DNA of 64,000 nucleotides from Geobacillus thermocatenulatus (lineage in GTDB: Bacteria; Bacillota; Bacilli; Bacillales; Anoxybacillaceae), in the NCBI RefSeq assembly GCF_002217655.1, contig NZ_NEWK01000001.1, positions 1,560,001 through 1,624,000 of the forward strand. The letters run 5' to 3'. How positions within the stretch are numbered: the first letter of the stretch is position 1; every line of letters begins with the position of its first letter. The notes below the pieces were generated by a model that saw nothing but the letters and a program-made list of their open reading frames with translations, was not told the origin of the DNA and searched no databases. Positions 60,029 to 64,000 of this stretch are shown here, piece after piece. Position numbers and translations under genes: made by a program.

Positions 60029-60520
60029 TTAAATACTGTAGTTGAGCAATTTTTGTTACAATAATTACTACTTAAAAAAGACCAACATGGTATCCCTTAT
60101 GCCACATGAAGCTTTGGCAAATCGTATCATCAATCGAAAGGAAAAGGGGCTGCTTCTTCCGTTTGGTTAGGCGTTCGACCCGACAAAGGATCCACGCTTG
60201 AAGCTTCTCAAGCAGCCTTTCCTCGTTCCAAGGGCTTTTCGTGAAAAAGTGACGGAACGTCGTTCGATGATCCGGATGAAAGCTCCAGTGATGAATGTCA
60301 GTCAATGTTCCTGAGAATCCCTTGGTGGTCAAGGCATCGCCGATAGGAATGGAGATGCTTGATGACCGGTTTGGAAAGCTGCAACGTCAACCCCAACGTG
60401 GAGAAAAACTTGTGGATTCCTTGGTGATGTGCGAATTGATTCATGAGACATGAACCTCCTTGTGGGTAGTTGGTAGCTCATCTATTTTACTCAAGGAATC
60501 CGGTTCATGTCTCCTTGATG
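60029..60520 (-). pseudogene. IS5377-like element, internally deleted and frameshifted
   Basis: Minus strand: hairpin and RBS, ATG near 60444 (MNQFAHHQGIHKFFSTLGLT), a frameshift around SKPVIKHL, then in frame MTTKGFSGTLTDIHHWSFHP...KKQPLFLSIDDTICQ (first catalytic Asp pair). It then jumps to a short tail and stop at 60072. The terminus AATACTGTAGTTGAGCAA near 60029 is the counterpart of ATACTGTAGATGAGCAA at 4815, i.e. the inverted repeat. Only about a third of the transposase is left. Confidence 0.7.
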
Positions 60521-60689
60521 AAAAGTCGCTAACGTCGTTTTCTTTTATCGTGTCAACGGTTTGCGGCTATTTTAAAGATGTTTTGTCACAGATTTAGGGA
60601 ATATATTGAAGAATATCAAAGCGCCAAAATCATCGGGTTTTTTGTGATACATCGGTGACTATGTTGTTGACAATGGTGTTGTTATTTTT

Positions 60690-60886
60690 TGTCGTTGCTC
60701 CGTTTGCCGGAAAATCGTTTATCGAGAAAGAGTTAAGCGGTGGTGTCAATTGTTGCAGGGGGCAGACGAGTGGCAGTGATGGGGGCGTTTGCTAACGGCA
60801 TTTTGATTTCCTTCCTGCCGTCATTGTTGCTTCCGGTACTTGGTTTGCTTGGGTTTGAAGGAATGACAATGACGTTTGGGGATTAA
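60690..60886 (+). pseudogene. C-terminal remnant of a PTS EIIC permease (UlaA/SgaT-like)
   Basis: The last frame reads [37 protein letters not shown], stop at 60884-60886, matching the end of ascorbate-type EIIC proteins. Upstream FVVAPFAGKSFIEKE may belong to the same gene but in another frame. The rest of 60.52-60.99 kb shows no gene. Confidence 0.55.
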
Positions 60887-60995
60887 AATCTTGGAATCGT
60901 GAGGGATCTTGTTGGAATATTTGATGAAGTGGTTTTTCTAATGGAAATAGAGTGTTTAGAACCGGGCATGGAGATAGAGTATATTTTAAAAAATA

Positions 60996-61024
60996 TTGAC
61001 AAATAAATTTATTATGAATATACT
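60996..61024 (+). promoter_or_regulatory. SigA promoter of the microcompartment operon
   Basis: TTGACA (60996-61001), 17-bp spacer, TATACT (61019-61024). Transcription would start near 61031, giving a leader of about 120 nt before the first shell gene. Confidence 0.8.
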
Positions 61025-61078
61025 GATTATTAGAAATTTGTTTTGGTCTATGCTTACATGTTCATAAGTGGTAAGGCA

Positions 61079-61127
61079 AAGGTGCCTACATATGCAGAGA
61101 ATATCCTCTGTATATAGGCACCTTTTT
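61079..61127 (+). terminator. Leader hairpin with T-run: attenuator candidate for the BMC operon
   Basis: AAGGTGCCTACATATGCAGAG pairs with CTCTGTATATAGGCACCTT (one small bulge and an AATATC loop) and runs into TTTTTTGTTT. It stands between the operon's own promoter and the eutL-like gene 24 bp further on. Most transcripts would stop unless antiterminated. Confidence 0.75.
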
Positions 61128-61150
61128 TGTTTCGGGGAGGTGGAAATATT

Positions 61151-61807
61151 GTGATTGGAGAACCAATTAGGGCGAAAGTGTTAGCTAGTCGAATCATCTC
61201 AAATGTTGATCCTGGTTTAGCAATTAAATTAAATTTAGCAACCCATATTCGAAGTCTTGCTTTAGTTACATTAACAATTGATGATGTTGGATATACGGCC
61301 TTAGATGAAGCTACCAAAAAAGCAGCGGTCGAAGTAGTATATGCCAAATCCTTCTATGCTGGCTCTGCTCATGCATCGGGGCCTCTCTCTGGAGAGTTTA
61401 TCGGGATTTTGGGGGCGGAAAATCCTTCTGACGTAAAGAGTGGATTGGAAGCAGTGTTTGAGGTGATTGAAAATGGCCCTTGCTTTTATTCATTAAATGA
61501 GGAAGGCAACCATGCATATTATGCTTGTACAATATCGAGAACAGGCAGTTACTTATCAAAGATTGCTGGGATTCAACAAGGTGAGCCGTTAGCTTATTTA
61601 ATAGCGCCCCCCCTTGAAGCAATGTACGGATTAGATGCGGCACTAAAGGCCTCTGATGTGAAAATTTGTGAACTGTATGCCCCTCCGACTGAAACAAATT
61701 TTGGAGGAGGATTATTAACTGGAAGTCAATCTGCATGTACAGCAGCAGCTCGTGCTTTTGCGGAAGCAGTACAGGATATTGCACGGCACCCTCATAAATC
61801 TTTTTAG
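61151..61807 (+). CDS. eutL: Microcompartment shell protein EutL (trimeric, tandem BMC)
   Basis: 218 residues from a GTG at 61151 (RBS GGGGAGGTGG). EutL-type pseudohexamer shell protein: VLASRIISNVDPGLAIKLNL at the start, SFYAGSAHASGPLSGEFIGILGA in the first BMC domain, and GPCFYSLNEEGNHAYYACTISRTGSYLSK and LAYLIAPPLEAMYGLDAALK in the second. EutL forms gated trimers on shell facets. First gene of the operon. Confidence 0.9.
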   Translation: MIGEPIRAKVLASRIISNVDPGLAIKLNLATHIRSLALVTLTIDDVGYTALDEATKKAAVEVVYAKSFYAGSAHASGPLSGEFIGILGAENPSDVKSGLEAVFEVIENGPCFYSLNEEGNHAYYACTISRTGSYLSKIAGIQQGEPLAYLIAPPLEAMYGLDAALKASDVKICELYAPPTETNFGGGLLTGSQSACTAAARAFAEAVQDIARHPHKSF

Positions 61808-61828
61808 AAAAAGGGATGATGACGGGGC

Positions 61829-62236
61829 ATGACGATGAAAAAATATGCACTTGGTATGATTGAAACAATAGGGTTGACTTCGTTAATTGCAGCGGCTGAT
61901 GAAGCTGCAAAAGCAGCTGATATCCAGATAATTACATATCATAAACCCGATGCAGGAATTGTGACAGTTTATTTTATTGGGGATGTAGCATCTGTGAGAG
62001 AAGCTGTTTCAGCAGGAGTCAAGAAGGCGAAACAGATTGGAGAGTATCGTACCTCTCATGTCATTCCACGCCCTAGTAGTAATGTAATTAATGAACTGGT
62101 TAATAAGGGGAGAAAAAAGAGCGAAACAAGGAAAAAAAGTCGAGCTAGAGATAGTAAAAGTATTGATGTAGCACAAGTAGCTAATATGTATACTGCTCAG
62201 GGAGGTGAGACACTCAATGATGATGGCAGACTTTGA
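61829..62236 (+). CDS. BMC-domain shell protein with C-terminal extension
   Basis: 135 residues. A single BMC-H domain (YALGMIETIGLTSLIAAADE, VTVYFIGDVASVREAVSAGV, HVIPRPSSNVINELV) is followed by about 40 extra residues, first strongly basic (RKKSETRKKSRARD), then acidic. Such tails occur in EutK/PduK-type minor shell proteins and may bind nucleic acid or cargo. It overlaps the start of the aldehyde dehydrogenase gene. Confidence 0.85.
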   Translation: MTMKKYALGMIETIGLTSLIAAADEAAKAADIQIITYHKPDAGIVTVYFIGDVASVREAVSAGVKKAKQIGEYRTSHVIPRPSSNVINELVNKGRKKSETRKKSRARDSKSIDVAQVANMYTAQGGETLNDDGRL

Positions 62237-63731
62237 TTTATTATCGGTTCAGGAAGCAAGGAATCTTCTCTATAAAGCTAGGGAAGCACAGAAAAAATTG
62301 ACAGAATCGTCTCAGGAACAGATTGATCGAATTGTGGAACGTATGGCTTTAGAAGCAGAAAAACAGGCGGGTTTTTTAGCCCGAATGGCCGCGGAAGAAA
62401 CCGGATTCGGCAATGAAACAGATAAAACGATAAAAAATATTTTTGCGGCAAAAGAGGTTTATGTTGCTATTAAAGATATGAAAACGGTCGGAATTATCAG
62501 TACTGATAAAAATAAACAAGTTTGGGAAATAGCAGAGCCTGTTGGTGTGATCGCAGGAGTGATTCCTTCGACGAATCCGACATCCACCATCATCTTTAAA
62601 TCTCTTATTGCGGTAAAATCACGAAATGCGATTGTTTTCAGTCCTCATCCTTCAGCGCTCAAGTGTTCGCTAGAAGCTGCAAAGATTATGGCAAAAGCTG
62701 CAAAAGAGGCTGGAGCACCGGAAAATATTATTCAGTGTATGGAATATCCATCTTTACCGGGAACGAGGGAACTAATGTCGCATAAATTGACGGATGTCAT
62801 CCTTGCAACCGGCGGTCCCGCGATGGTGAAAGCAGCTTATAGTTCTGGCAAGCCTGCCTATGGGGTAGGGCCAGGAAATGTTCCTGTGTACGTTCACACA
62901 AGCGCCGATTTGGATCAGGCGGCGCGGCATATCATTGAAAGCAAATCGTTTGATTATGGCACCATTTGTGCTTCAGAACAAGCTGTTGTTGTAGAAAGAG
63001 AAATCAAACAGGATTTTATCGATAAGCTCAAAAAATATGGTGCGTATCTATTGTCAGAAATAGAAAAAGAAAGAATCGAATCAATCCTCCTCACTGGCGG
63101 AACCTTAAACCCGAAAATTGTAGGAAAATCACCTCAAGCAATCGGTAAGATGGCAGGGTTATTTTTTCCTGCAGAGATCAAAGTGCTAATAGGGGAAGAA
63201 AAAGAGATTGGAAAACATATTCCTTTTTCGATTGAAAAACTTTCTCCGATTTTAGCCTTGTATACAGTAGATGGTTGGGAGGAAGGATGCGATGTTTGCA
63301 TTAAATTATTAGAGGCAGGAGGATTAGGACATACATTTGGGATCCATTGTCAAGATCAAGCAGTAATCAAAGCATTTGCTTTAAAGCAACCAGCTTCAAG
63401 AATTGTGGTGAACTCTGGAACGGCATTTGGAGGGATAGGAGCAACAACAGGAATTTTTCCATCTTTGACACTTGGATGTGGCTCTTATGGAAACAATATT
63501 ACATCTGATAACATCGGACCACAGCACTTGATAAATATAAAACGAGTAGCATTTGGCATAAAGGGGATGATGATCAAGACTACCAAGAGTGGAACTTTGC
63601 AGCCAGCCAAAACGGCGGATGCTTCTGAAACGGAAAAAAACATTTCCGTAGATCGAGGCGGGAATGTAACAGTCAGCAGAGAAGAGATTGCAGAGATTGT
63701 TAAGAGAATACTGTCGGAAATGAAAATCTAA
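62217..63731 (+). CDS. eutE: CoA-acylating aldehyde dehydrogenase (EutE/PduP-like)
   Basis: 504 residues; start at 62217 after GGGAGGTGAG, overlapping the BMC gene. Converts a short aldehyde to acyl-CoA inside the shell. Landmarks: [20 protein letters not shown], the catalytic Cys in [14 protein letters not shown], and [16 protein letters not shown]. The N-terminal first 20 residues ([20 protein letters not shown]) form an amphipathic helix, plausible as encapsulation peptide. The C-terminus adds another helix ([15 protein letters not shown]) after a flexible linker. Confidence 0.88.
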   Translation: MMMADFDLLSVQEARNLLYKAREAQKKLTESSQEQIDRIVERMALEAEKQAGFLARMAAEETGFGNETDKTIKNIFAAKEVYVAIKDMKTVGIISTDKNKQVWEIAEPVGVIAGVIPSTNPTSTIIFKSLIAVKSRNAIVFSPHPSALKCSLEAAKIMAKAAKEAGAPENIIQCMEYPSLPGTRELMSHKLTDVILATGGPAMVKAAYSSGKPAYGVGPGNVPVYVHTSADLDQAARHIIESKSFDYGTICASEQAVVVEREIKQDFIDKLKKYGAYLLSEIEKERIESILLTGGTLNPKIVGKSPQAIGKMAGLFFPAEIKVLIGEEKEIGKHIPFSIEKLSPILALYTVDGWEEGCDVCIKLLEAGGLGHTFGIHCQDQAVIKAFALKQPASRIVVNSGTAFGGIGATTGIFPSLTLGCGSYGNNITSDNIGPQHLINIKRVAFGIKGMMIKTTKSGTLQPAKTADASETEKNISVDRGGNVTVSREEIAEIVKRILSEMKI

Positions 63732-63761
63732 CATCATAAAACTTTGGGGAGGTTATTCAAC

Positions 63762-64000
63762 ATGGCGAGAGAATATTCGGCGCTTGGGATGATTGAAACA
63801 AAAGGGTTAGTTGGAGCCATTGAAGCGGCAGATGCAATGGTGAAGGCTGCAGATGTAAAGTTAATTGGGAAAGTGCAAGTGGGCGGCGGATTGGTAACAG
63901 TTTTAGTAAGAGGAGATGTTGGTGCGGTAAAGGCAGCAACAGACGCGGGTGCTGCAGCGGCAGAAAAGGTTGGAGAATTGATCTCTGTTCATGTGATTCC
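63762..64000 (+). CDS. eutM: Hexameric BMC shell protein (EutM/PduA-like), 3' end off the window
   Basis: RBS GGGGAGG precedes [65 protein letters not shown] and the start of HVIP follow. That is the full core of a canonical BMC-H major shell protein. The window ends within about 15-20 residues of the expected C-terminus. Confidence 0.9.
   Translation, partial: MAREYSALGMIETKGLVGAIEAADAMVKAADVKLIGKVQVGGGLVTVLVRGDVGAVKAATDAGAAAAEKVGELISVHVI

Noticed and set aside
1..64000. tRNA or rRNA genes
   Set aside because: None seen; the CCTTGAAAACTAAATAA near 50410 resembles an rRNA spacer boxA region but no rRNA sequence accompanies it.

Overview
The window looks like a chromosomal segment of a thermophilic Bacillaceae, most likely Geobacillus. 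The peptide transporter at 53.9 kb is close to the Geobacillus kaustophilus POT protein, the insertion sequences resemble IS5376/IS5377 described from Geobacillus stearothermophilus, and the spore-surface collagen-like protein and yhbDEF cluster are Bacillaceae genes. Identification is from remembered sequence only; no search was run.

1-17.2 kb is a subtype I-B (Cst/Tneap-like) CRISPR-Cas locus torn apart by mobile DNA: cas8b (5' end off the window), a 45-repeat array, an IS/integrase patchwork, cas7-cas5-cas3-cas4-cas1-cas2, leader, a 21-repeat array, an IS pile-up, and a 4-repeat array tail with decayed repeats. An IS right end before the first array and an IS left end after the second carry the two halves of one GTTTAA target duplication. 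The three arrays are therefore best read as pieces of one former array (order 2-1-3) whose middle part now lies upstream of cas7.

17.2-26.4 kb is ordinary chromosome: an exosporium-type collagen-like protein with a glycosyltransferase, adenine deaminase, yhbD/yhbE/yhbF, an EmrB-type efflux pump, a YidH-like protein and a broken persulfide-dioxygenase-like fragment. 27.0-31.9 kb is a persulfide/sulfide detoxification (cst-type) cluster: CstR-like repressor, two TusA-type proteins, a DsrE-like protein, several rhodaneses, a rhodanese/persulfide-dioxygenase fusion and a TauE/SafE exporter. Four ATACC-N6-GGTAT-like operators precede its transcription units. 32-39 kb holds housekeeping and membrane genes. 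39.1-47.1 kb is a catabolic operon (citrate-synthase-like, aldehyde dehydrogenase, zinc alcohol dehydrogenase, ThDP enzyme, TIM-barrel isomerase) with a TRAP transporter. Four AGATCGATCT boxes precede it, and its dctM permease is destroyed by an IS end.

47.1-53.9 kb is an AT-rich, IS-bounded island of small unrecognised genes. It has a candidate structured RNA, an intact 1.9-kb IS with a perfect 127-bp tandem copy of its left end, and a truncated class IIC group II intron. 53.9-59.8 kb carries the POT peptide transporter and a complete ugpC-A-E-B glycerol-3-phosphate ABC operon. After more IS debris and a PTS EIIC remnant, a bacterial microcompartment operon (eutL-like, BMC, eutE-like, eutM-like) starts at 61.1 kb behind a strong promoter and an attenuator-like hairpin, and runs off the right edge.
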